Part shown: positions 47,766 through 58,329 of the stretch, in pieces
Numbering within the stretch: the first letter of the stretch is position 1
Layout of the letters: each line of letters starts with the position of its first letter
The notes under the pieces: generated by a model
The model's database searches: none
What the model was told of the DNA's origin: nothing
The model's input: the letters and a program-made list of their open reading frames with translations, nothing else
Translations under genes and position numbers: made by a program
Source of the DNA: Calendula officinalis
Taxonomy: Eukaryota > Streptophyta > Magnoliopsida > Asterales > Asteraceae
Direction: 5' to 3'
Assembly (NCBI GenBank): GCA_963853835.1
Contig: OY970820.1
Coordinates: 19,833,873-19,897,872, forward strand
DNA: 64,000 nt

Positions 47766-49211
47766 GAGTAAATTACTGTTTTTGTCCCCGTGGTTTACCC
47801 GATTCTGCGTTTTTGTCCCTATACTTTTTTTCTGTTTTTTTGTTCCTGAACTATGCCAAATTCCATTTTTTTGTCCTTCCGTCCACCTTCCGTCTGAATT
47901 CAGCCGTTAAACACCTCACGTGCTGAAAACGTGAGGGTAGTTTTGTCATTCTATTTTTTCCTTTTTATTTTTATTTTTCTTTCCTTTATCTTCTTCCCTT
48001 CATCTTCTCCAAATTAACACCACAAACCCTAACACCCCCAACTTGATTTCTTCATCACACCACCATCCAATTCTTCATCACACCACCTATATCCAATCAC
48101 ACCACCAATAAACGTAAAAATCCATCAAACCACCACCGTAATTTTGAAATAAGAAATCCATCAAAATAAGAAATCCATCAATGCAGATCCATGTTGGCCG
48201 CTAAGTCCTTCGACGGTCCCGGCGGTTCATACACCATGTTCGCCGGTAAAGATGCGAGCAGATCCCTAGCTAAGGTGAGCAAGAGCTATGAGGATGTAAT
48301 CCAATCTCTTGATCGACTCAACGAAAAGGAATCAGGCATTCTTGTTGATTGGGTAACATCATAGTCGGAGGTCATTGCCCCACACACACCATCTTCTTCG
48401 ATCGTCTTCTCCGGTCATCTTCTCCGGCAGTCTTCTCCAATCTCTTCTCCGGTCATCTGCTCCGGTTGTCTTCTCCGGTCGTCTTCTCCAATGATTCAAA
48501 AAGGGTTGTCTTCTCCGGTCGTCCCTCTGTATAACAAAATATGCACATGGTACAAGTACTTTATGAGTGAAATAGATCTTGGATCTTTATAGAGGTTAAT
48601 GAGTTAGTTTAAGCATGGATTCTGGGTTATAGAATGTTTGAATCATTTTCATGAGTTTACATCTAAAAGTAAAATTCACAAAGTACAAGAATTCAAGATG
48701 TTATTGCAATTGTATCATGTTCAGAAACTTCATTTACCCACAGGCACATGCCGGAGAAGACCATGGTGGTGACCGGCGGAAAATCATCGCCAGATAAGAC
48801 GGTGGTGGTGACCCGCAGAAAACATCGTCCGAGAAGACGGTGGTTGTGAGTGTGACGGACGGAATAATGAAGATATTTGCTCCCCTGTTTGAATTTCATT
48901 TTAACCTTTGTTGGAGAACTTGTACGGTACAATCTCTCAATGCTTAGATCATTACATGCTACAAAACTTGTACAGTACAATATGAAATGCAAATGAAATA
49001 TGTAGAAAATGAATCATATGGGAAAAAGACCATAATACCGTCACATGCTTGGCACGTGAGGGGTTTAACGGCTGAATTCAGACGGAAGGTGGACGGAAGG
49101 ACAAAAAAACGGAATTTGGCATAGTTCAAGGACAAAAAAACAGAAAAAAAAAGTATAGGGACAAAAACACAGAATCGGGTAAACCACAGGGACAAAAACA
49201 ATAATTTACTC
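47766..49211. mobile_element. Pack-MULE (Mutator-like) carrying a host gene fragment
   Basis: 1446 bp with terminal inverted repeats of about 170 bp at roughly 93% identity, starting GAGTAAATTA, rich in TTTTTGTCC words and including CCGTCTGAATTCAGCCGTTA. The right 9-bp flank TTATAATAA is at 49212-49220. The left copy is split by the Helitron: 44827-44832 plus 47763-47765. A 9-bp duplication with long TIRs defines Mutator. The interior has a captured MSBP fragment and a CTTCTCCGG-rich simple repeat (48400-48530) but no transposase. Confidence 0.9.
48191..48364 (+). pseudogene. Captured fragment of a membrane steroid-binding (MAPR, cytochrome b5-like) protein gene
   Basis: A 57-codon open frame inside the Pack-MULE. 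From about 48200 it reads AKSFDGPGGSYTMFAGKDAS, RSLAKVSKSYEDV, LDRLNEKESGILVDW, clearly the central part of the cytochrome b5-like heme/steroid-binding domain of MSBP3-type MAPR proteins (family text: GPGG then FAGKDASRALA then DW). The N- and C-terminal parts of the domain are missing; after DW the frame runs four more codons to TAG. It is a fragment, not a functional MAPR. Substitutions at conserved positions (for example Tyr to Asp before GPGG) suggest relaxed constraint. Confidence 0.85.
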
Positions 49212-49220
49212 TTATAATAA

Positions 49221-49467
49221 TTATAATAATAAAAATAACATTCATGATATTTATTGTATACGAACAAAAGTTTTAATAACAATAATAACAATAACAACAA
49301 TAATAATAATAATAATAATAGTCAAATGAAACAATGTTTTTAGTTATATAGGATTAATCTCTCCGTCGTAATTTTATTGTCTACATTTTCTTTTTTATTT
49401 GTCTCAAAATTATTGTCAAATTCCACCAATCAAAAAATAGTTAGGTGGAAAAGAATAAAATATTATA
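49221..49467. other. AT-rich spacer with (AAT)n
   Basis: Short interrupted AAT/ACA repeats at 49270-49320; no gene. Confidence 0.6.
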
Positions 49468-49780
49468 CTTCCTCCGATTCAAAATAAGTGATACACTTTC
49501 CTTTTTGGGGTGATTCAAAATAAGTGATACACTTTGAAAAGTTTCCTTATTTGGCAAACAAATTGGGACCCACACCCACTAACTATGTGCTTTAACAAAG
49601 TGAAATGACCCCTTTACCCCTACTTTTTACTTTTAAACATCATTAACCATACTTTATTCAAAAGGTGTGGGACTCATTCCCCACTAACCATCCAATTAAT
49701 GTAATTTAACCATTATTATAATTTTTTGCCTCAAAAACCGTGAAACACCAAGTGTATCACTTATTTTGAATCGGAGGAAG
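49468..49780. mobile_element. Stowaway MITE
   Basis: 313 bp, termini CTTCCTCCGATTCAAAATAA / CGGAGGAAG, TA on both sides (49466-49467, 49781-49782). Same family and same length as 57834-58146. Confidence 0.95.
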
Positions 49781-50931
49781 TAAGTTGGATAATATAATAA
49801 ATGCACTTTTCTTAAAATGTGTGATTTTTATTTGTGGATAATAATTATGCGACTGAGGGAGTACTATAAATGAACATAAAAATTCTAGAGTATATATTAT
49901 CATTTAAGAAAAGATCTAAATATTGAACATTAAAGTTTATAATAGTAAATTGTTATTTCAGAAGTATGTAATTTCATTAAAAAAAGAAGGAAGAAGGGGC
50001 GTTTTCTAGCTTGTTACTTCTTGGTATAGGAATGGAGCGGATATGGATCGGATGATGTCATATCCACATCCATATCTATTTAAATTTACATCGTCCAAAT
50101 CCATATCCATATCCATTTATATTTACATCGTCCAAATCCATATCCATATACATTTAAAAATCGCTTCATCTATCCATATTCATATATATTGGATTAGAGC
50201 GGCTAAATAGACATCCATTAGATTTCGAAATAATTTGTTTTATTAAAGGAAATAAAATAATATTATACACAATTTACGATTTTTATTGTATATATACATA
50301 ATTTCTTCAAAAGAAGATACAAATCAAAACATAACTATGAGTCTATATTCGATTTACAGAGCATAGTTAATTTGTAGCTAATCTTCAAATATTGATAGAT
50401 AAAAAAAACATAACTTATTATAATTAAAGGCTTAGAGCATAACTTATAATGTTTACAAATTTAATTATTTTTAATAATGTGTTATGTATAAATTTTATAA
50501 ATCCGGAAAATGTGTAGATATATATTCTTAACTATGTAAAATTATAATATAGAAAAATTTAATTTCAGGTTAAGTGGATTCATCCATGGATTGAGAATCG
50601 TAATCCATATCCACCACAATAAACATCCACATCCGCTCCACGTCCGGTATTCATTCATTTAACTTCATCCATATTCACCACCGACAGATTGGATCGGGTG
50701 GATGATCAACGGGGCGGATGTTAATTGCTCCCTAGTCATTAACACACTCGGGCATAATCCAACATAGACATTATTTAGCCTACAATTAGTAGATAGTAAA
50801 ATCTGATTGGCAAAGTTATTGTTCACCATTTCCTAAATATACGTTTATATATAAAATGCAAATTAAGGATAAAAGATATGATCCAAATTGATCACAAACT
50901 TTAGTTGATAACTTTATAATAAGTATGTACT
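49781..50931. other. Gene-free DNA with inverted GGATATGGAT repeats
   Basis: No gene. Between about 50037 and 50734 words such as CATCCATATCC and GGAGCGGATATGG occur in both orientations, with TAGG near the left and CCTA near the right, like an old hAT-type MITE. No matching 8-bp duplication was found, so I do not define its ends. Confidence 0.45.
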
Positions 50932-50945
50932 AACTACACATATGT

Positions 50946-52327
50946 ACTAACGCCAGAATTCAAGATGGAATTCCCGTATTTGGCAACGAATTTGATGGAT
51001 CTGGAGTGAAGAAAGGGGATTTTTCTGGATCCGACTCATCCAATGACCTAAGTGATGATTCTGTAAGTATACACAATAAATCTGTTGATGAGACTGTGAA
51101 CATGAATGTTAATAAGATAGATACTGTGGATAATGAAGATGTAAATACTAGCAGCAATGTAAACAATACTGCTAGCAAAGAGAATACTGATAAACCTGCA
51201 CAAATGAATAATATATCATATGCTAATGTTGTAAAACGTGATGAGAAGAAATCTCTCCTTAAAATGCAATACATTCCAACTCAGTTGAATGAAAAAGGAG
51301 AGGAGATTGTTATTTTTGATGAAGAATTGGTGAATAAGGGATGCATACTATGGAACTTAACTGCATGTGGATATTTTGGAATTACATGTTTAAATTCAAA
51401 AATGAGGATGGATTGAACAAGGTTCTGGAGCAGGGGCCATGGATGGTGAATAACAAACCTCTATTTGTCCAGAAATGGAGCCCTGAAATAGGATTGGTTA
51501 AAGTTGAGCCATCCAAAATCCCATTATGGGTCAAATTATCAAATGTTCCTACTGAAGCTTGGAGTATGGAAGGCCTTAGTGCTATTGCTAGCAGTTTAGG
51601 TACCCCTATGGTGATGGACACTGTCACTGCTAATATGTGCCAGAATGGGGCATGCAAAATGGAATTTGCTAGAGTCCTTATTGAAGTTGATGTGAAGAAA
51701 GGTTATAAGGAGAATGTGGAACTTCAATATAGAGATAAGGATAACCGAGTTAAAGGTGGGAAAACTGTGAATGTTGAGTACATGTGGAAGCCAGATATTT
51801 GTACTCACTGTACAGTGTTTGGACATGATACTAAAAGGTGTAGTAAAAGACCCAGAACTGTGGAAGAACTAGAAGGTACCAAGAATATACAAGTCAGTAA
51901 GCAAGTGACAAATGAGGAAGGGAAATTTACTGAAGTTGTAAATAAAAGAAATGGTCAGAAGTATAATAACAATGGAGGACAGTTCATGGCAAACAAAAGA
52001 AAGGCTGGAATGGGGGATAAATTGAAAGGGCAAAAGATAGACACAAAAAATACATTTGATGCTCTGGCAGGAAATGATAAGGAAGATGGGCATTATATGG
52101 AGCTTGAAATTATTGAGAAATATATTAAAGAACACGTGCAGCCCCCAGAAGAAGTGTTCAGTAAATGGTCCACATAAGTGGTGGATATTTTTAATAAGAA
52201 ATGGAAGGAGGTATATGATAAAGAGGAGGATGAGGAGGATGTATTGGAAGGCATGAGTAATAGTGCCAAATTCATGAAGAGGAATGAAGTGGGTAGGATG
52301 GATCATACTGTTCTTAATGAACAGTAG
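50946..52327 (+). pseudogene. LINE ORF1: DUF4283 and CCHC zinc-knuckle protein
   Basis: The frame is open from the element's first bases. Start codon not identifiable; GTG 51006 is only a track convention. The N-terminus is Asn/Ser/Asp-rich. A frameshift lies near 51370-51400 in the DUF4283 domain (GPWMVNNKPLFVQKWSPE, IPLWVKLSNVPTEAWS), followed by the zinc knuckle CTHCTVFGHDTKRC (about 51798-51840), an acidic/basic tail and an in-frame TAA at 52175-52177. The natural stop is TAG 52325-52327. This protein coats LINE RNA. Confidence 0.88.
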
Positions 52328-54409
52328 TGATTGTATTCATTCCTTTATATCAGGGTTCCTTTTTTATCATGTTTATGGATTTTAAAATTGCATCTTGGAA
52401 TATCAGGAGTATGAATCAAGTTAAGAAGCAGAATGAAGTAATTAACTTTATAAAAGAAGAGCATGTCCACGTATGCTCTGTTATGGAAACACATGTGAAG
52501 CAGGATAACATGAATAAGGTGATGGGTAGAGTGTTTGAAAGATGGGACTGGACTTGTAATTCTAATCATAGCAGAAATGGTTGTAGAATTGCTCTCGGTT
52601 GGGATAAGAATATAGTAAATGTGACCCCTGTTCATGCCTCTAGGCAGACAGTTTTATGTCTGATAGAGATGAGACATAATAATAACAAGAGTTTGTATTG
52701 CAATTTTGTTTATGCTGCAAACACAGGTAGAGAGAGAAGAGAATTATGGAAAGATTTGCATTTGGCTAAAAGAATTACTAATGGGTACCCTTGGATTCTT
52801 ATGGGTGACTTCAATGTTACCATGAAGTGCAGTGAACATTCTATGGGGGGCTCCTACATTAATAATGATATGCAAGAGTTTGTGGACTGTACTAACAATG
52901 TTGAGATTGATGATATTTGTAGTACAGGGTTGTTTTACACATGGATTAAATCCCCTAAAAATCCAACTAATAGTGTCATGAAGAAGTTAGACAGAGGAAT
53001 GTCTAATAGTGATTTCATAAATGAGTATGGGCAGGCTTATGCTCAGTTTCTCCCCTTTATTACTTCTGACCATAGCCCTGTGGTGGTGGTGATCCTTGAT
53101 AAGATAAAAAAGAGTGGTAAGGCTTTTAGATTTGCCAATTTTATCTCTAATAAAGATGAGTTTGTCCAGGTTGTAAAAGATAATTGGGAAATTGATATTT
53201 CTGGATGAAGAATGTATATTCTAGTAAAAAGGCTGAAAGCTATGAAAGGACACATGAAACAAATGGCTTGGAAAAAAGGGAACCTGTTTGAGCTTGTGAG
53301 CAATTTGAAAGAAAAACTTAAACAAGCTCAGATTGATATGGATGCCCAACCTCACAATGGTCAGTTAAAAGATCAGGTTAAGAACCTTTTAATTGAATAC
53401 TCTGATGTTGTTAATGATGAAGAGATGTTATTGTTCCAAAAAGCTAAAATCAGTTGGCTTAAGGAGGGTGACAAAAATTCAAAATTTTTCCACCAATCAA
53501 TTAAAAGTAGGAATCACATGAACAAAATTATGAAGATTGTGATACCAATGGTACTGAATTTATAGGTGATGACATACCTGATCAATTTGTTAAACATTTT
53601 CAAAGTATCCTGGGGCAAACAGGGGATTGCAGACCTATAAGTGATATTGAAAAACTTTTTGATAAGGTTCTTAATACTGATGATTCCAATAATATGATTC
53701 ACGATGTTACAGATGATGAAATAAAAAAGGCTCTATTTGATATAGACCAGAATAAAGCTCCTGGGCCAGATGGTTATACATCTGCTTTCTTTATAAAAGC
53801 ATGGGATATTGTTAAAAAAAGATGTTTGCAGTGCCATAAAGGAATTTTTTAGAAATGGAAAACTGCTAAAAGAAGTGAATGCTACCATCATTACTTTGGT
53901 GCCTAAAATTCCCGCTCCTAAATCTGTAACTGACTTTAGACCCATTGCTTGCTGCAATGTGATCTATAAGTGTATAAGTAAGATCCTTACTAACAGAATA
54001 AAAAGAGGTCTGCAGAAAATAGTCAATGAGAACCAAAGTGCATTTATCCCTGGTCGGCTGATTCAGGATAACTTACTTGTCACTCAAGAGTTGTTAAAAG
54101 GTTATAACAGGAAACATGGGCCAAGAAGATGTGCCTTTAAGATTGACATTGCAAAGGCTTATGATACTGTCAATTGGGAGTTCCTAAGGGCTATTCTGAG
54201 TCATTTTGGTTTTCACAACAAGATGGTTGGTTGGATTATGGAATGTGTCACCACTGCTTCTTTTACTATATGTATTAATGGGGATAGACATGGCTATTTT
54301 AAAAGTGGTAGGGGGCTTAGGCAAGGGGACCCTATATCTCCATATTTATTTACTCTAGTTATGGAGGTGTTCACCCTTATGATGAAAAGAAGGATAAAGT
54401 GCAACCCTG

Positions 54410-55452
54410 GTTTCAAATTCCATAAGGGCTGCAAGGAGTTGGAGCTTACACACCTGTGTTTTGCAGATGACCTGCTCATATTAAGTCATGGTGATTTTAA
54501 CTCTGTGAAAATCATAAAGGATACCCTAATAGAATTTAGTACATGTTCTGGTTTAGTGCCTAACATTGGTAAGAGCACTATATTCTGTAGTAATGTGAGT
54601 GATACTACCAGGGATAAAATTTTGGAGGAATTACCATTTGTGGTGGGGAAGTTGTCTGTCAAATATTTGGGTGTTCCTCTAATTGACAAGAAACTGGGAG
54701 TTAAGGATTGTAAACAATTGATTGATAAAATTAAGGGCAGGATCAACAATTGGAAAAATAAAATGTTATCCTTTGCAGGAAGGCTGCAGCTTATTGCCTC
54801 TGTACTGTCTGCGATGCATGTGTACTGGGCATCAGTCTTCCTTATACCTAAAATGGTTATTAAAGAGATTGAGAAAATTTTGAAAAATTTTCTTTGGAAT
54901 CAAGGTGATGTGAAGAAGGGTAATGCTAAGGTTGCTTGGAATGTGGTTTGTACTCCAAAAGATAAAGGTGGTCTGGGTCTTAAAAATCTTGGCCCATGGA
55001 ACATTGCTCTCCTTAGTAAGCATGTGTGGAATATTGTTGCTAAAAAGGGTACCTTGTGGGTTGATTGGGTCAACAAGGTGAAGCTGAAAAATAGGAACTT
55101 CTGGGATATAAGCCATAGCCAAAAGGACAGCTGGATGTGGAAGAGCCTTTTGAGTATTAGGGACAAGATTTGTGCTAATATTGTGTATAAGGTGGGAAAT
55201 GGTAAAACTGTTTCTATCTGGTATGATAATTGGGATAATATTGGTCCATTGTATAAAATCATCAGTAAAAGGTGCATTTATGAGGCTAGACTGAGGGATA
55301 ATGCCACTGTTGAGGATATGGTGAATAATGGCAATTGGAATTGGCCCAGGGAATGGACAATACAGTATCCTATGCTGCAGTTTGTAAATGTTCCCATTAT
55401 TGATGCTGATCAGGATGATAAAATTAAGCGGAGGATGAATGATGGAAGCCTT
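54410..55452 (+). repeat. LINE internal tandem duplication, copy 1
   Basis: 1043 bp, matches copy 2 at 1035 of 1043 positions by manual alignment. The breakpoint shows GTT microhomology. Because 1043 is not a multiple of 3, the junction shifts the reading frame. Confidence 0.95.
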
Positions 55453-56495
55453 GTTTCAAATTCCATAAGGGCTGCAAGGAGTTGGAGCTTACACACCTGT
55501 GTTTTGCAGATGACCTGCTCATATTAAGTCATGGTGATTTTAACTCTGTGAAAATCATAAAGGATACCCTAATAGAATTTAGTACATGTTCTAGTTTAGT
55601 GCCTAACATTGGTAAGAGCACTATATTCTGTAGTAATGTGAGTGATACTACCAGGGATAAAATTTTAGAGGAATTACCATTTGTGGTGGGGAAGTTGTCT
55701 GTCAAATATTTGGGTGTTCCTCTAATTGACAAGAAACTGGGAGTTAAGGATTGTAAACAATTGATTGATAAAATTAAGGGCAGGATCAACAATTGGAAAA
55801 ATAAAATATTATCCTTTGCAGGAAGGCTGCAGCTTATTGCCTCTATACTGTCTGCGATGCATGTGTACTGGGCATCAGTCTTCCTTATACCTAAAATGGT
55901 TATTAAAGAGATTGAGAAAATTTTGAAAAATTTTCTTTGGAATCAAGGTGATGTGAAGAAGGGTAATGCTAAGGTTGCTTGGAATGTGGTTTGTACTCCA
56001 AAAGATAAAGGTGGTCTGGGTCTTAAAAATCTTGGCCCATGGAACATTGCTCTCCTTAGTAAGCATGTGTGGAATATTGTTGCTAAAAAGGGTACCTTGT
56101 GGGTTGATTGGGTCAACAAGGTGAAGCTGAAAAATAGGAACTTCTGGGATATAAGCCATAGCCAAAAGGACAGCTGGATGTGGAAGAGCCTTTTGAGTAT
56201 TAGGGACAAGATTTGTGCTAATATTGTGTATAAGGTGGGAAATGGTAAAACTGTTTCTATCTGGTATGATAATTGGGATAGTATTGGTCCATTATATAAA
56301 ATCATCAGTAAAAGGTGCATTTATGAGGCTAGACTGAGGGATAATGCCACTGTTGAGGATATGGTGAATAATGGCAATTGGAATTGGCCCAGGGAATGGA
56401 CAATACAGTATCCTATGCTGCAGTTTGTAAATGTTCCCATTATTGATGCTGATCAGGATGATAAAATTAAGTGGAGGGTGAATGATGGAAGCCTT
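55453..56495 (+). repeat. LINE internal tandem duplication, copy 2
   Basis: Second copy, with eight differences, all transitions. It runs uninterrupted into the normal ORF2 C-terminus. Confidence 0.95.
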
Positions 56496-57249
56496 GTTGA
56501 CTTTTCAGTCAAAAGAGCTTGGGAAAATATTAACAGTGGTGGAATTATTGTGAATTGGCACAAGGTAGTATGGTTTCCTCAAGGAAATCCCAGACATGCC
56601 TTCATATTGTGGTTAGCAATTAGAGGAAGGTTGCTCACCCAAGACAGGATGATGGGCTGGTGTAATAATACGGTGTTGCTTTGCCCTTTCTGTAATCAAA
56701 CAAATGATTCACATAATCATTTGTTCTTCGTATGCAATTACCCAAATTATGTTTGGAAGAATCTAATGGCTATGTGTAATATAAAGCAGATTGCTAATGA
56801 CTGGGGGAGTATTGTTGGCCAGTTGGTTGGGATGCCTTGTAATAACAGTATCAATAGTGTGGTCAGAAGAATGGTAGTAGCTGATGCGGTCTATTTTATA
56901 TGGAAAGAAAGGAATAATAGACTGTTTAAAGCCAATTGTAAACCTATAGATGTGTTGCTGAACTGTATTAAAGATTGCATCAGACTGCAGCTTATGGGAC
57001 TCAAAGTGAAAATATCCAGACACGTATTAAGAGTTGCTTCAGACTGGAATGTTAATTTTTCAGTGTAATTGTTGGTTATTTCCGGTGTATTCAGTATTTT
57101 CATGGTTCTATGTGGATTTATATGGAACTGGTTGTAATTTGCTGATATATATAATATATTCTTGGTTGGCTTGGTTGGGGTGATGGCAATGCCGAAACTC
57201 TAGTCCAAGTTATCCATTTTTTTCAAAAAAAAAACTACACATATACACC

Positions 57250-57468
57250 TAGGGGTTGTTTGGTAAGCATCTTATTGATTCAGTTAAGAGGTCAGCCTCT
57301 TAATCAGACAGATTCAGAGCGTTTGGTAAGGCCTCTTAATCAGCCTCTGAATAAAAAATTCAACATGTTCTGCCTCTTAATCAGACAGATGTCAGGGGAA
57401 GTCTGAATCATTCAGACCTCTGCATCATTCAGATCTTAATCATTCAGATATTACCAAACAGCACCCTA
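57250..57468. mobile_element. MITE with TAGGG..TGTTTGGTAA ends
   Basis: 219 bp; ends TAGGGGTTGTTTGGTAAG and TTACCAAACAGCACCCTA are inverted copies. The interior repeats CTTAATCAGACAGA and ATCATTCAGA words. hAT-like termini, but the flanking 8-mers do not match, so the superfamily is uncertain. Confidence 0.65.
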
Positions 57469-57476
57469 AAGGAATG

Positions 57477-57833
57477 CACGCAATGTATAACAAACTACAA
57501 ATAAAATATTATTTCCTGCACCTTAGAAATACATCATGCCAGCTAGCAATGTATAAGTTACAAATTTTGCATATTAGTTTGCATACATAAAGTAATTTGT
57601 AGCCATTAAATCTATAAATTCAAAGTAAAAGAGGTAAAATAATTTCAATACAAACACAAACCGACCACTATTGAAGAAATATAAAATGGAAGAAAAAACA
57701 GAGTTACTTGAGATTGATGCATACGATGGTGGAAGTGGTGATGGGTGATGCAATTTTTGCAAATCTCAAAGTATTCCTTGCTTGTTCATTCCATTTCTTT
57801 AATACCCTTTTCTGTTCCGTTGCTATTTTTATA
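57477..57833. other. Spacer upstream of the receptor kinase gene
   Basis: No gene. Probable distal promoter of the gene at 58330. Confidence 0.5.
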
Positions 57834-58146
57834 CTTCCTCCGTATCAAAATAACTGACACACTTTCCTTTTTGGGGTGTATCAAAATAAGTGACACACTT
57901 TGAAAACTTTCCTTTTTTGGTAAAAATAATGGGACTCATACCCACTAACTATCCACTTTAAGAAAGTGAAATTACCCTTATACCCTTACTTTTACTTTTA
58001 AAACTCATTAATATCATCTTATTCAAGAAAAGTGGGACCCATTCTCCACTAACTATGTACTTTAATCTATTTTAACCTCTACTTTAATCTTTTACCTCAA
58101 AAAACGTGTAAGCCAATTTGTGTCACTTGTTTTGATACGGAGGAAG
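57834..58146. mobile_element. Stowaway MITE in the receptor-kinase promoter
   Basis: 313 bp, termini CTTCCTCCGTATCAAAATAA / GATACGGAGGAAG, TA on both sides (57832-57833, 58147-58148). Ends 183 bp before the ATG. Confidence 0.95.
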
Positions 58147-58329
58147 TAATAAAAATAGTGTCAAAACCCTATTCAATAATGTAATACTACTTCATCACCC
58201 ACCTCGAGCACTAAAAACCCAGAAAAAAAGAGTAGATTTTGGTGAGGAAAACAAACACAAGGTTTAAGAAAACAAACCCCAAAATCCCAAATCCCAAATG
58301 CCACAAACCCAAGAAAACTTTGCAATTTG

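Larger units (their letters stand above)
52369..57068 (+). pseudogene. LINE ORF2: endonuclease - reverse transcriptase - zf-RVT
   Basis: Start at ATG 52369 (or 52375). The APE-type endonuclease has ASWNIRSM, ETH, MGDFNVT and TSDHSPV. A TGA at 53206-53208 and frameshifts near 53548 and in an A-run at 53814-53820 break the link to RT. RT: FRPIACCNVIYKCISKIL, NQSAFIPGRLIQDNLL, KIDIAKAYDTVNW, GLRQGDPISPYLFTLVMEV and the catalytic LCFADDLLILSHGD at about 54455. The region from just before FADD through the connection domain is then repeated (second FADD at about 55498). The C-terminal zf-RVT (AFILWLAIRGRLLTQDRM, CPFCNQTNDSHNHLFFVC) follows the second copy only. Stop at 57066-57068. Confidence 0.92.
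50944..57232 (+). mobile_element. L1-type LINE retrotransposon
   Basis: Flanked by a 12-bp target duplication AACTACACATAT (50932-50943, 57233-57244) and ending in a short poly-A (57225 onward). ORF1 is an RNA-binding protein; ORF2 has endonuclease, RT and a C-terminal zinc region. ORF1 is open right to the 5' junction, so a little of the 5' end is probably missing. Disabled by several frameshifts and stops and by a 1043-bp internal duplication. Confidence 0.95.

Noticed and set aside
48959..49300. Minus-strand frame rich in Leu/Tyr
   Set aside because: Reads through the Pack-MULE TIR and (AAT)n DNA; composition effect.
54832..56320. Pairs of identical minus-strand frames (96 and 125 codons)
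   Set aside because: Antisense shadows of the duplicated LINE RT segment; they appear twice only because of the duplication.
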